A stretch of 64,000 nucleotides of DNA from Oopsacas minuta (lineage: Eukaryota > Porifera > Hexactinellida > Lyssacinosida > Leucopsacidae), in contig JAKMXF010000345.1 in NCBI GenBank assembly GCA_024704765.1, forward strand, positions 124,001-188,000, given 5' to 3'. Both the position numbers and the translations under genes were made by a program. Positions 22,414 to 31,543 of this stretch are shown here, piece by piece (positions within the stretch are counted from its first letter, which is position 1; the number at the start of each line of letters is the position of its first letter). The notes under the pieces were generated by a model. It ran no database searches and was not told the DNA's origin. It saw only the letters and a program-made list of their open reading frames with translations.

Positions 22414-23009
22414 TTATATATTTGCTGTTTATTTGGGATAATGGTATATATTATTTATTATTTTGGCAATTGAAATTTAACCATAATTTAGGCTTGTTTC
22501 AGCTCCACTACCCGCATGAATATTGTCATTAATAGAATTACAGTCAGCTCACATTATATCGAAGTTCAAGGGACAGCAATAATTCCTTCGATATATCTGT
22601 GTTGATATTACGGGCAGTTTACTGTATTATAATTATTTCACCATTGAAATTACTAACTAATGGGTGGATATTAATGATTTCATCTCAGCAAAGATTTTCC
22701 ATGAATTAGCCACTCAATGCCAACGTCACAACATTGTCTTTTCAACAAATATTAATTTCGAGTTAAAGAGCATTATAATTTAATATACTGAGTCAGAGGT
22801 TGATTTGCTTGGTTTTATCTTGTGTCATGGAAACACTCATAATCCAAATTCAACATTTTTATACCATAAATTCATCCATGTATGTATTCTAAGAACCATT
22901 TTACCGAATTTCGTAATCAATATTAACGATTATATCATTCAGAATATAACTTCAAAATTCCATATATAGCATTTGGTATAAATAGATTTTTAGGCATAAT
23001 TTCGTGAAA
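22414..23009. other. Spacer with nested MITE remnants
   Basis: Contains one half of a family 5 element from 22491 (GGCTTGTTTCAGCTCCACTA...GAATATTGTCATTA, compare 48928-49156). A family 4 core (ATCGAAGTTCAAGGGAC) is nested at about 22545-22625. No gene seen. Confidence 0.5.
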
Positions 23010-23873
23010 ATGGACATGTTATTTTTTCGCGTTTTTATTCCGTTTTGTTTCTTTCAAATTGTCCAAAGCTGTACAGTTAATATTCTCTGGGACTCAACGT
23101 ATATTCATGGTATTTCTACTATTCCTAATGGAATGATTTTGCCACCAAATTCATCAACTTGCGCTTTTCACATAGGCTGGAGAATTATATTAAATACTAC
23201 GAAGGATGGACAGTTTGAAAGGTTGTGGCTTGTTGATAGTTATGCGCATTTTCGCGTTTGTAACACCACAAATGCGATTATTTTCGAGGAGTTTACAGGC
23301 GTTTATGAGTTCTCTCTCTCGCCTGGAATATTCTCATTTGATTCTGTGTATTACTTTTTCTCCACTTCGAATGAACCGAATTTTACTGCGGACTTTTGCA
23401 AACTGAAACTATCATTTTTGCTAAAACCGGTTTCTTCTGTCTGCAATTTGCAACCAGAATGCGATTCAAGTAGTTTAGTAATAATACAAACAGCAACAAA
23501 CAACATCACAAGCATTCCTACGATCTTTCAAATTGATTATTTCAATTTGACAACGTTACAACTCTTCGTAATAGTAGCTATAGGGATTGTTGGGATATTT
23601 GCATTTTGCATGTGTTTGATTCCAATGGCGATATACGTGTATTTCCACCGTGAAAAACGTATTGATGAAGAAATCTCGATAGATTTTGAAGATGAAATCG
23701 GTTTGGAGGAATATTTGAAAAGATTTTTGATACTAGAAGATGATTTTCAAGTCGATAAATATTCAGAGCCGAATTCGCCGTTCAAAGATTCAGCATTGAC
23801 TGTTACTATTCCTCAATCTAGTGTATTGTCATGTAATAATATCTATAGAGCACCTTCTGTTACAACAGTTTGA
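23010..23873 (+). CDS. Cupredoxin-like type I membrane protein, copy 1 (divergent)
   Basis: Single-exon gene of 287 residues, start chosen at the Met that opens the signal peptide MDMLFFRVFIPFCFFQI. It is the most divergent of six tandem relatives. The ectodomain (about 20-160) keeps the family order: early Trp (NILWDS), Cys before a hydrophobic strand (STCAFHIGWRIIL), 'RVCNTTNAI', and a late FKL-like strand with Cys (ADFCKLKLSFLL). The order resembles ephrin and phytocyanin cupredoxin folds; no copper-ligand set is evident. A membrane span follows at about 190-215 (LFVIVAIGIVGIFAFCMCL), then a 75-residue cytoplasmic tail, acidic first, with a Ser/Pro-rich end including NNIYRAPS. Function unknown; probably a cell-surface receptor or adhesion protein. 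Confidence 0.75.
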   Translation: MDMLFFRVFIPFCFFQIVQSCTVNILWDSTYIHGISTIPNGMILPPNSSTCAFHIGWRIILNTTKDGQFERLWLVDSYAHFRVCNTTNAIIFEEFTGVYEFSLSPGIFSFDSVYYFFSTSNEPNFTADFCKLKLSFLLKPVSSVCNLQPECDSSSLVIIQTATNNITSIPTIFQIDYFNLTTLQLFVIVAIGIVGIFAFCMCLIPMAIYVYFHREKRIDEEISIDFEDEIGLEEYLKRFLILEDDFQVDKYSEPNSPFKDSALTVTIPQSSVLSCNNIYRAPSVTTV

Positions 23874-24792
23874 TATTTTTGTGTAAATTCGTGACTTATT
23901 TGTATTTTTTCTAATTAGGAATATATTTATGAAGGTTGCTTTGGGTTCTCCCTCACTGCTAGATCCCATTCATCACCGTTGCTCACCTAATAGCAAGTTT
24001 ATTCAGGGGAGTCAATTTTGTGATGGAAATAATTCCTCTAATAGCATTTCGCGTATTATTATCAAGGAAATTCGTGCAAAATACGACTTGCTAATGGGCG
24101 AACTCCATTTTAGGGAATTTGTTGTCGGAAAAGTTTAGGAAATTTTGATTATCCAAAAGGTGTCAAATTCGATAATTTTCTGTTAGAATTTTGTGAACAC
24201 GGTCTCAAAAATTCAGGTTCATTCCGCATTGCTCTCGTAGCATATAGTAAAGAAACAGTTCAGAAGGGTTTGCCCCACAATATCGAAAATAATTCAAAAT
24301 ATTTTTGAGATAGAATTCCAAGTTTTACCAGGCATTTGAACCATCAAAACTCTGAAAAGACATCACAATATCAGTTCACAGATGTAATTTCAAATGTAGC
24401 CATTTTAGAGTATAAGTTACCATGGATAACTACAAAAAATGAACTTTCTTTGTTCGTTACCACAACATTATTCTTTCTATGTAATTTTCTGGTGTAAGCA
24501 GTTAGTTCCATCTTTTTCCAAGTTCAAATTCTCACCTCTTTATTGTCACCAATTTTACAATTGAATATAAATTCCGGCGCCATATCTCCTCACCATAGCA
24601 ATAGAATAGTTCAATTGGCATTCATGTTATAGATTTAGCGCTTTAGACATTTCTATGAAATTAGGGTTTCGTGAACACACCAATGAACAGTTATTGAATT
24701 CTGGTTTGGAAAACTTATCTTTGCATTTGATAGTGATTCTCTTTGAGGAAATTTCTATTTATTTGTATTCAAATTGTAATTATTATTCCAGC
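23874..24792. other. Spacer with a family 3 MITE at about 23967-24128
   Basis: CTCACCTAATAGCAAG near 23979 and TTGCTAATGGGCGAACT near 24088 are inverted relatives of the family 3 ends. A short ORF here (23929-24138) lies inside the element and is not a gene. The remainder is AT-rich. Confidence 0.45.
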
Positions 24793-25668
24793 ATGAAATT
24801 CGATATAATTATCTTGATATTGAGTTTTAGAATATCTGTGGTAGAATTACGAGTTTGGAATGTTCTCTGGGAACGAGACTTTTGTTCACAAGCTCTCCCC
24901 GATACATTTATATATCCGTTTAACACGAATTGTAGTTTGTGTACATCTGATCAATTGCGGTTACACACACCAAATATTGGCAATTATGAAAATGTTTATC
25001 GCGTCGAAACTGAGCAAGAAATGTTAGCTTGTAATGCAACAAATGCATTGAACACTTCACCACTGATTTTTAATACAGAAACAGTATTTACGCTTATTAA
25101 CAGTGGATCTAGTGATAATGCTTTCAACTTTTACCTTGGACAATGGATATATTTGATTTCCACAAGCAATGGGACTAAACACAGTGCAAGGAATGATGTC
25201 ACGCGGCCTGTTAATTCGTGCCTACAATTCTCGTTTGTATTGTTAACGTTTGGGCAGAATTGCGGAAATTTTGACACGACGTGTAGTATGACGAGCGTTT
25301 TCACTGATAACTCGAGTCGAATAGGCTGTGAATCAGCTATCATTTCGGAAATTGTAACAGAATTAAATTCCACAGAAAATTCCACAAATTCTACAACAAA
25401 ATATCATACAAATAATTACACTATCTCTTCGCCGTTTATGTTAAAAACAGTTTTGAGAAGTTCAATTGCTTTCATCTCAATTGGAATTTTCATTTTTCTT
25501 TTCATACTTACTTGCTTCATTCTAAGCCTGATAATCACATATCGTGTGGTGAAATGCAACAAATCAAAACGCCTATTGCAAATCCACTATCAGCTAGAAC
25601 AAAATAACCTTGATGGAGAAGACAAGGAATCAAGAAGAAATAGTTTCGAATTTGTTGAACCAGTTTGA
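24793..25668 (+). CDS. Cupredoxin-like type I membrane protein, copy 2
   Basis: Single exon, 291 residues from the Met of the signal peptide MKFDIIILILSFRISVVEL (the frame is open further upstream, but that part has no signal peptide). The ectodomain carries NVLWERDFC, a CSLC pair, YENVYRVETEQEMLACNAT, then YLISTSNGT and SCLQFSFVLL, which align with copies 3-6. After the second cysteine pair (NCGNFDTTCSMTSVFTD) comes a short Asn/Thr-rich stalk with many NxS/T sites. A membrane span lies at about 222-248 (FISIGIFIFLFILTCFILSL), then a 40-residue basic tail ending NSFEFVEPV. It is intermediate between copy 1 and the near-identical group. Ligand and function are unknown. Confidence 0.78.
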   Translation: MKFDIIILILSFRISVVELRVWNVLWERDFCSQALPDTFIYPFNTNCSLCTSDQLRLHTPNIGNYENVYRVETEQEMLACNATNALNTSPLIFNTETVFTLINSGSSDNAFNFYLGQWIYLISTSNGTKHSARNDVTRPVNSCLQFSFVLLTFGQNCGNFDTTCSMTSVFTDNSSRIGCESAIISEIVTELNSTENSTNSTTKYHTNNYTISSPFMLKTVLRSSIAFISIGIFIFLFILTCFILSLIITYRVVKCNKSKRLLQIHYQLEQNNLDGEDKESRRNSFEFVEPV

Positions 25669-26692
25669 TAAATTGTAATTAAATTCCTAGTAAAAAATTA
25701 TATTTTCTAATAACCACCTTTCTTCCAGGGCTTATGCTTACTGTTAGGTTTCTTTTTGTATTCCTTGGTTAATCTTATCTTCATAGCTTTGTATGCATTG
25801 GGTATAATTACTGGTAGTTCATTTTCTCTCTACACATATTTATATGCATTATTATCGCATAATTATCTGTTTTGAATTGTGTTTATTGGAGCTAGTGAAT
25901 TTACACAATTCCATGAGTTTATTGTGTGTTACTTTTCATCTGGAAATACTATTTGTTGTCGTATATTCCCTAGTCCAGATGTGTATAAGAGATAGCTCTA
26001 GGTGTGTTGTAGATTTTTACGTCACTTTTGGGTGTGAAAAATCGGTTTAATTAATCATTTTGTGAAATGACCTTTGCATACACATTGAGTTAATTTTCAA
26101 TTTAACTTTAACTTTATTCCCAGTAGATTTTGGAGGTTGTCATATTTATCAACTTCTTTTACAAATTTCTCAGAATTTCACGTCATTCCCCCTATTACAC
26201 CAGAAAATATCCAGAAATATTACAAAAATGGAAACCGGGATAATCCAGTGATACAAGATTGGCAAGTATGGTATTTGTGCGTTGGACAACCAAATATACA
26301 TATGTGTTTTCAAATACTATACAGCAGAAGTGGGGAAGGTTGGCTGGGCAGGTGAATCTCCGTTGATAACCCCCGAGTCAATTTTTATAGCCACTTCCTC
26401 CAACGAATGTTTTTACATACAATATTCGATTATTATAATATGCCCTAAGGTTGTTGGTTGGATATGCAATTGGTAACAAATTTCTTCTGGGAAACCCAAA
26501 AATTCTATTCATCAAAGCGATAAATACAATGTTTTTTCCAAACTTAGCACAGAAATTGATTATTCAAGAAATTTATCGTAGAATCTTCTAGAGGTTCGTT
26601 TTTATGAAAATGAATAAAGGTGTACCAAATTTGTCCAGCTTATAGAGTTTGCACTGTAATTTGTAATATTAATTAAATTATATTTAGTATAA
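25669..26692. other. Spacer; contains a Tn5 mosaic-end-like 19-mer at 25977
   Basis: No gene seen. Bases 25977-25995 read AGATGTGTATAAGAGATAG, differing at one position from the Tn5 mosaic end used in tagmentation libraries. Elsewhere the stretch is AT-rich with no element ends that I recognise. Confidence 0.5.
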
Positions 26693-27676
26693 ATGTTCCT
26701 CTACTCATTTCTCATCTTATGCTTCACACATGTCTGCCTCCCTGCTACCAATTACGATATAATCTGGGATCAAAACTATTGTAATGAAAAAGACAGATAT
26801 AATAACTATCTACTGCCACATAACTCTCCTTGTTCATTCTGTTTTGGTGACGTCATAACATTGCATATAAACTCTACGTCTGTGACATATGAGAATCTTT
26901 ATCGTGTACCCACAGCCACGGATATGATCAATTGTAATGCAACTGTCAATGATAATACTCAATCTATTGTGTTCAATGACAGACAAGAAATAACTATACG
27001 AGCAGGTGGTAGTGAAGCAGCTTTGTCTTTCCAATTACAACCTGATGCTTATTACTTTATTTCTACAAGTAATGGAACACAATTTTCCGCTGATAATGAT
27101 GTAATACAATCACCTAATTCATGTCTTCAATTGGCATTTACCGTTTTATTAGATAATAATGCAGGTTGCGGTAATTACACTGCAAATTGTGTCTTTAATT
27201 CCGTATTTACTGATCCTTCATCTTCGTTATTTTGCTCAAACACTTGGACTACTAATTCTGGTACTATGACAACGATGGGAACCACCAGCACGACGCCGTT
27301 TCCCACCACGAATACAACAACACAAACAACAGCAACACCAATTTCTACGGTGGGACTTTCAATAATTTTCTATGTCAACACGACAGATTCACCAGATCTA
27401 ATTGCAGGGCTATATGCATTACTCGCAATCTGTATTATTTTTATATTTATATTTTTCATATTCGGAATTGTATGCCTACCTTTATTCTGGTTTGGCAAAA
27501 TTCCAGATCCATGCTCTTCAACTTTCATTCTCAACCCCAAAAGGAGACGAAAACATAGACTTTCCAATTTTTCCTATAAAGAAAGAACAGGAGTAATCGA
27601 AATAGGACACCCTCAGGCCCAGCCAAATAATGAAGAATCGCCATACGTCAATTTAGAACAAATGACAATACAATAA
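26693..27676 (+). CDS. Cupredoxin-like type I membrane protein, copy 3
   Basis: Single exon, 327 residues. Signal peptide (MFLYSFLILCFTHVCLP), then an ectodomain of about 165 residues: YDIIWDQNYC, CSFCFGDVITL, YENLYRVPTATDMINCNAT, YYFISTSNGT, SCLQLAFTVLL, CGNYTANC. The GD...VYxV...NC...YFIS...C(L)xLxxxV order is that of ephrin/phytocyanin-type cupredoxins; His copper ligands are not evident. A Thr-rich, probably O-glycosylated stalk follows (about 188-225), then a membrane span (about 240-265) and a tail with a basic patch (NPKRRRKHR) and a C-terminal SPYVNLEQ. YVNL fits the pY-x-N consensus of GRB2-type SH2 domains. Its ectodomain DNA is almost identical to that of copies 4 and 5, while the tail is unique. 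Confidence 0.82.
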   Translation: MFLYSFLILCFTHVCLPATNYDIIWDQNYCNEKDRYNNYLLPHNSPCSFCFGDVITLHINSTSVTYENLYRVPTATDMINCNATVNDNTQSIVFNDRQEITIRAGGSEAALSFQLQPDAYYFISTSNGTQFSADNDVIQSPNSCLQLAFTVLLDNNAGCGNYTANCVFNSVFTDPSSSLFCSNTWTTNSGTMTTMGTTSTTPFPTTNTTTQTTATPISTVGLSIIFYVNTTDSPDLIAGLYALLAICIIFIFIFFIFGIVCLPLFWFGKIPDPCSSTFILNPKRRRKHRLSNFSYKERTGVIEIGHPQAQPNNEESPYVNLEQMTIQ

Positions 27677-28229
27677 AAATATTATCACTTAATTTTCATC
27701 AAAATAGTTATTATATTAGTTAGACTAACCTTATACACTTTTGATTGAAATACATTTGTGCATAATTACTGACTATTTTGAAGTATTTATGCATCTTCCT
27801 CATATTCTATATCTCTGCTCTTTCCCAGCAATATTACGCTTTTGATAACTAGATTTCTAGTGAATATTTCTGACTATGTCGTTGCTAGGGTGGAACAACC
27901 AGGAGCGTGTCCTGAGGGCATATTATTGTTCGAAACTCTAATCCCTCGGGTTTCACCCGTTGACACTATATCTATCTCAACATATTCTGTTAACCCCTCC
28001 CATAGACTGTAATACAAATTCTGAGATCCTGTGGACTCCCTAGTGTTTTACGTGAAACACCAAAGGTGGCAAGGGGCCATCAGTTCCCTAGGGTGCACAG
28101 GATCTCAAAATTTGTATTGCAGCCTATGGGAGGAGGTCCTTAGAATTGTTAAAATTGATCCACTGGTGGAGGTTTAAAATTGGTGTTCTAGCCAATATGT
28201 AATCATTTTACGATATAATTAGCTCAATT
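27677..28229. other. Spacer with a foldback MITE at 27996-28133
   Basis: Contains the 3' flank of copy 3, a 138-bp foldback element (listed separately) and the promoter region of copy 4. No coding sequence seen. Confidence 0.5.
27996..28133. repeat. Foldback MITE (CCTCCCATAG-ACTGTAATAC ends)
   Basis: Inverted arms of about 45 bases: CCTCCCATAGACTGTAATAC continuing to GAGATCCTGTGGA, and the mirror TGCACAGGATCTC continuing to GTATTGCAGCCTATGGGAGG. Half-copies occur near 6704-6795, 12099-12150 and 48639-48670. The GAGATCCTGTGGACTCC core adjoins hAT-like GGTTGGGAACC ends in some of them. Confidence 0.8.
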
Positions 28230-29174
28230 ATGAATTATCTAAAATCTTTTCTAATTCTGTGCTTCACACATGTCTGCCTCCCTGCTACCAATTATAACAT
28301 AATCTGGGATCGAAACTATTGTAATGAAAAAGACAGATATAATAACTATCTACTGCCACATAACTCTCCCTGTTCATTCTGTTTTGATGACGTCATAACA
28401 TTATATGTAAACTCTACAGCTGATACATATGAGAATCTTTATCGTGTACCCACAGCAACGGATATGGTAAATTGTAATGCAACTGTCAATGATAATACTC
28501 AATCTATTGTGTTCAATGACAGACAAGAAATAACTATACGAGCAGGTGGTAGTGAAGCAGCTTTGTCTTTCCAATTACAACCTGATGCTTATTACTTTAT
28601 TTCTACAAGTAATGGAACACAATTTTCCGCTGAAAACGATGTAATACAATCACCTAATTCATGTCTTCAATTGGCATTTACCGTTTTATTAAATAATAAT
28701 GCAGATTGCGGCAATTACTTTGCGAATTGTAACTATACTTCCGTAATAACTGATCCTACATCTTCGTTATCTTGCTTGGGCTTTTCAAATGCTACAAATA
28801 CCACAAAAGTTAATGTGACTAACACATCACCAACTATGACGTCACCAGCAACAATGATGACGTCAGCTAGCCCAGTTTATCTTATAATAACATTCTATAG
28901 CTACACATCACATCCTACAGGTTTAATAGTATTTCTTTACATTTTACTGACATGTGTTGTATTTGCTATTATTTTGTATCTAATCTTTGGTAGCATTTCT
29001 ATACCTCTATTCTGGATATGTTCTGGATCCAAAGGTCAATATACACCGAAATTCAAAAACACAGTTTCACAAGAAACTTCACAAGAAACTTCGCAAGAAA
29101 CTTCGCAAGAAACTCCACCGATTTATAAATCAGGTGACAAATTTCAACGAAAGATTTACCCATATAATTCGTGA
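28230..29174 (+). CDS. Cupredoxin-like type I membrane protein, copy 4
   Basis: Single exon, 314 residues. Signal peptide MNYLKSFLILCFTHVCLP; ectodomain as in copy 3 with a few substitutions (FDDVITLYVNSTADT, DCGNYFANCNYTSVITD). The stalk is Asn/Thr-rich (NATNTTKVNVTNTSPT). One membrane span lies at about 232-258 (VFLYILLTCVVFAIILYLIF). The tail is unlike any other copy: it contains four tandem SQET units, then PPIYKSGDK and KIYPYNS. The DNA shows the SQET array as a 12-base repeat (CAAGAAACTTCA/G), a recent slippage product. The ectodomain/stalk boundary is where similarity to copies 3 and 5 drops sharply. Confidence 0.82.
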   Translation: MNYLKSFLILCFTHVCLPATNYNIIWDRNYCNEKDRYNNYLLPHNSPCSFCFDDVITLYVNSTADTYENLYRVPTATDMVNCNATVNDNTQSIVFNDRQEITIRAGGSEAALSFQLQPDAYYFISTSNGTQFSAENDVIQSPNSCLQLAFTVLLNNNADCGNYFANCNYTSVITDPTSSLSCLGFSNATNTTKVNVTNTSPTMTSPATMMTSASPVYLIITFYSYTSHPTGLIVFLYILLTCVVFAIILYLIFGSISIPLFWICSGSKGQYTPKFKNTVSQETSQETSQETSQETPPIYKSGDKFQRKIYPYNS

Positions 29175-30140
29175 TTAATATATTCCAAATATTTTTAATA
29201 ACCTTTTACTAATTACGATGTCTTATGATAACCTTTTTTGGCCGTATTTATCACTTTTTATGTTTCACATATTATTTATAATTCTTATACCATTACATGG
29301 GACTGTTGATAATGACAATTTCAAGGGACTGGGGAAAGGTCCTGTTATGTAGAATTGCCTTGCGGTCTAGCTTGGAAGCCCAAACCATGAACGGGGTTCG
29401 TATCGTGCTTGCGATGGACTTGTAACATCTTGCAGAAACAGTCCATACTTACCAATTTTCCCTGGGTTTTCGAAATTTCGTGAATTTCCCAGTTTTTCAT
29501 ACATAAATAGCGAATTCATACAATTATTCATAGAAAAATCCCCTAAAATTTCCATAAATTCATGAATTCTAGTTTTTCACATAATTCCAAATTTCTTACA
29601 ATACTTTACTCATTATTGCAAATTTCTGCTACAAATACATAAATACATTAGCTTGTATGTTCTAATTAAATTTATAACAAATCTAATATTTTGATTCCTT
29701 AAATATATGTATTTTACGAAACTTCATGCTTACATATTTTCAAGTTATTTTAGAGAAGATGCACTGTAAATGCATCCAAACTAATGATCACATTGAGTAA
29801 GCCATTTTCTGTTAATTGGAGGTTAAAGTGTTGTAGCACTATTTCCTTTTATGGAAAAAGTGAAATTTTTCTTAGAATATTTCTTGTCATTATGTATTCC
29901 ATTAAATTGAGGATTAATTGAATACGTATACAGTGGATCAGGCCTGTGGAAACTGGGAAATTCTGGAACGGAGTGAGAAAGATATAGAGCGAATTCATAG
30001 TCCCTTATAAATGATCCTCCACAAACAGGGTAGAATTTTCGGCGTGTTTGTGAGGGTTACACTGATATAATTTACAAATGTATTTTACCGTAATTTTGTA
30101 GTAAAATTTTCGTTTAGTTATCTCGCAAAAATAGCTTAAA
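29175..30140. other. Spacer with a family 1 MITE at 29930-30064
   Basis: AT-rich spacer between copies 4 and 5. The MITE (ACAGTGGATCAGGCCTGTGG ... GTTTGTGAGGGTTACACTG) lies about 75 bases upstream of the copy 5 start. Nothing else seen. Confidence 0.5.
29930..30064. repeat. MITE, family 1, upstream of copy 5
   Basis: It shares GGAACGGAGTGAGAAAGATA and ATAGAGCGAATTCATAGTCC with the copies at 1864, 20691, 35212 and 57364. The 3' end TGAGGGTTACACTG matches the family terminus. Confidence 0.7.
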
Positions 30141-31142
30141 ATGTTTAGATTTTCATTTCTCATCTTATGCTTCACACATGTCTGCCTCCCTGCTACCAAT
30201 TACGATATAATCTGGGATCAAAACTATTGTAATGAAAAAGACAGATATAATAACTATCTACTGCCACATAACTCTCCTTGTTCATTCTGTTTTGGTGACG
30301 TCATAACATTGCATATAAACTCTACGTCTGTGACATATGAGAATCTTTATCGTGTACCCACAGCCACGGATATGATCAATTGTAATGCAACTGTCAATGA
30401 TAATACTCAATCTATTGTGTTCAATAATAAACGAGAAATAACTATACGAGCAGGTGGTAGTGAAGCAGCTTTGTCTTTCCAATTACAACCTGATGCTTAT
30501 TACTTTATTTCTACAAGTAATGGAACACAATTTTCCGCTGATAATGATGTAATACAATCACCTAATTCATGTCTTCAATTGGCATTTACCGTTTTATTAG
30601 ATAATAATGCAGGTTGCGGTAATTACACTGCAAATTGTGTCTTTAATTCCGTATTTACTGATCCTTCATCTTCGTTATTTTGTCCTCTTCCAACTACGAC
30701 ACCCATGATAACAATAGCTCCTACAACAATAACTCCTACAGCAACGAATTCATCGTCAATGAATGATACCACTCAATCAGCAGGTACTACGTCATCAAAT
30801 GGACCTTTAGTAATAATTTTTGAAGTTTTCGTTCCAGCTCAAATGGAAGCAGTCATTGCTATTAGTACACTAATTGCTATTACTATTTTCCTAATAATTT
30901 GCATTCCTTTAGTTGCAATTCCGCTATTGATTCTATACGCATTAGGCAAAATTGGCTGTGATTGTAATACTCTAAAATTTAAACATCTTTCCGAACCGTC
31001 TTCTCCAATCAGTCCAGTAACTAACCTTAGAAGCAGTCTAGATGGCATGTCTCAATCGAACGAATATGATTTGCAAGGGAAGCCACAGGATAAAATTGAT
31101 AATGAATTGTATATTCCACCCCACCAACCAGATGATGCGTAA
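30141..31142 (+). CDS. Cupredoxin-like type I membrane protein, copy 5
   Basis: Single exon, 333 residues. Signal peptide MFRFSFLILCFTHVCLP. From there to the end of the ectodomain (SSSLFC) the DNA is identical to copy 3 except for a small patch (NNKRE instead of NDRQE) and the first few codons. The stalk is Thr/Ser-rich (about 190-222). Membrane span about 236-262 (ISTLIAITIFLIICIPLVAI). The tail is the longest of the near-identical group, with SEPSSPISPVTNLRSS and two tyrosine sites, NEYDLQ and NELYIPP, close to the C-terminus. The tails and stalks of copies 3 and 5 do not resemble each other, despite the identical ectodomains. Confidence 0.83.
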   Translation: MFRFSFLILCFTHVCLPATNYDIIWDQNYCNEKDRYNNYLLPHNSPCSFCFGDVITLHINSTSVTYENLYRVPTATDMINCNATVNDNTQSIVFNNKREITIRAGGSEAALSFQLQPDAYYFISTSNGTQFSADNDVIQSPNSCLQLAFTVLLDNNAGCGNYTANCVFNSVFTDPSSSLFCPLPTTTPMITIAPTTITPTATNSSSMNDTTQSAGTTSSNGPLVIIFEVFVPAQMEAVIAISTLIAITIFLIICIPLVAIPLLILYALGKIGCDCNTLKFKHLSEPSSPISPVTNLRSSLDGMSQSNEYDLQGKPQDKIDNELYIPPHQPDDA

Positions 31143-31543
31143 GGAATTTAGCCAACGTTCCTCTTTACCTAATTCGTATATTCATTTTGAATTTAGTATA
31201 TAGAGATTTTTCATATATTGAGTGAGTTTTACATATTGTGTTTGTATATATTTCTGATGTATTGATAATCTGGTTTCGCAGGAATTGTCATGTTTTTAAT
31301 TATTAATTAGGAATTGTTGAGTTTTTGAGTGTCAGTTTAATAAATTGTTGTTGTTTTGATGGGTTTAATGAGGGAGGAGGTAATTAACTGTTTTCATTGG
31401 TTGGCGTCGCATGAGACGAAATTTTTCTGTATTTAGCTTTTGCAATTTGGTGCCTCATAATCACTTTTTTAGTTCCCGGCTGCCTTATCAGACAGTTGAC
31501 AAGTTCCTTAAATCTATATACATATACTGATATTAGCTCAACG
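31143..31543. other. Spacer
   Basis: AT-rich spacer between copies 5 and 6; no repeats or coding sequence recognised. Confidence 0.4.

Noticed and set aside
23929-24138. Small open frame between receptor copies 1 and 2
   Set aside because: It falls inside a family 3 MITE and has no signal peptide or domain.
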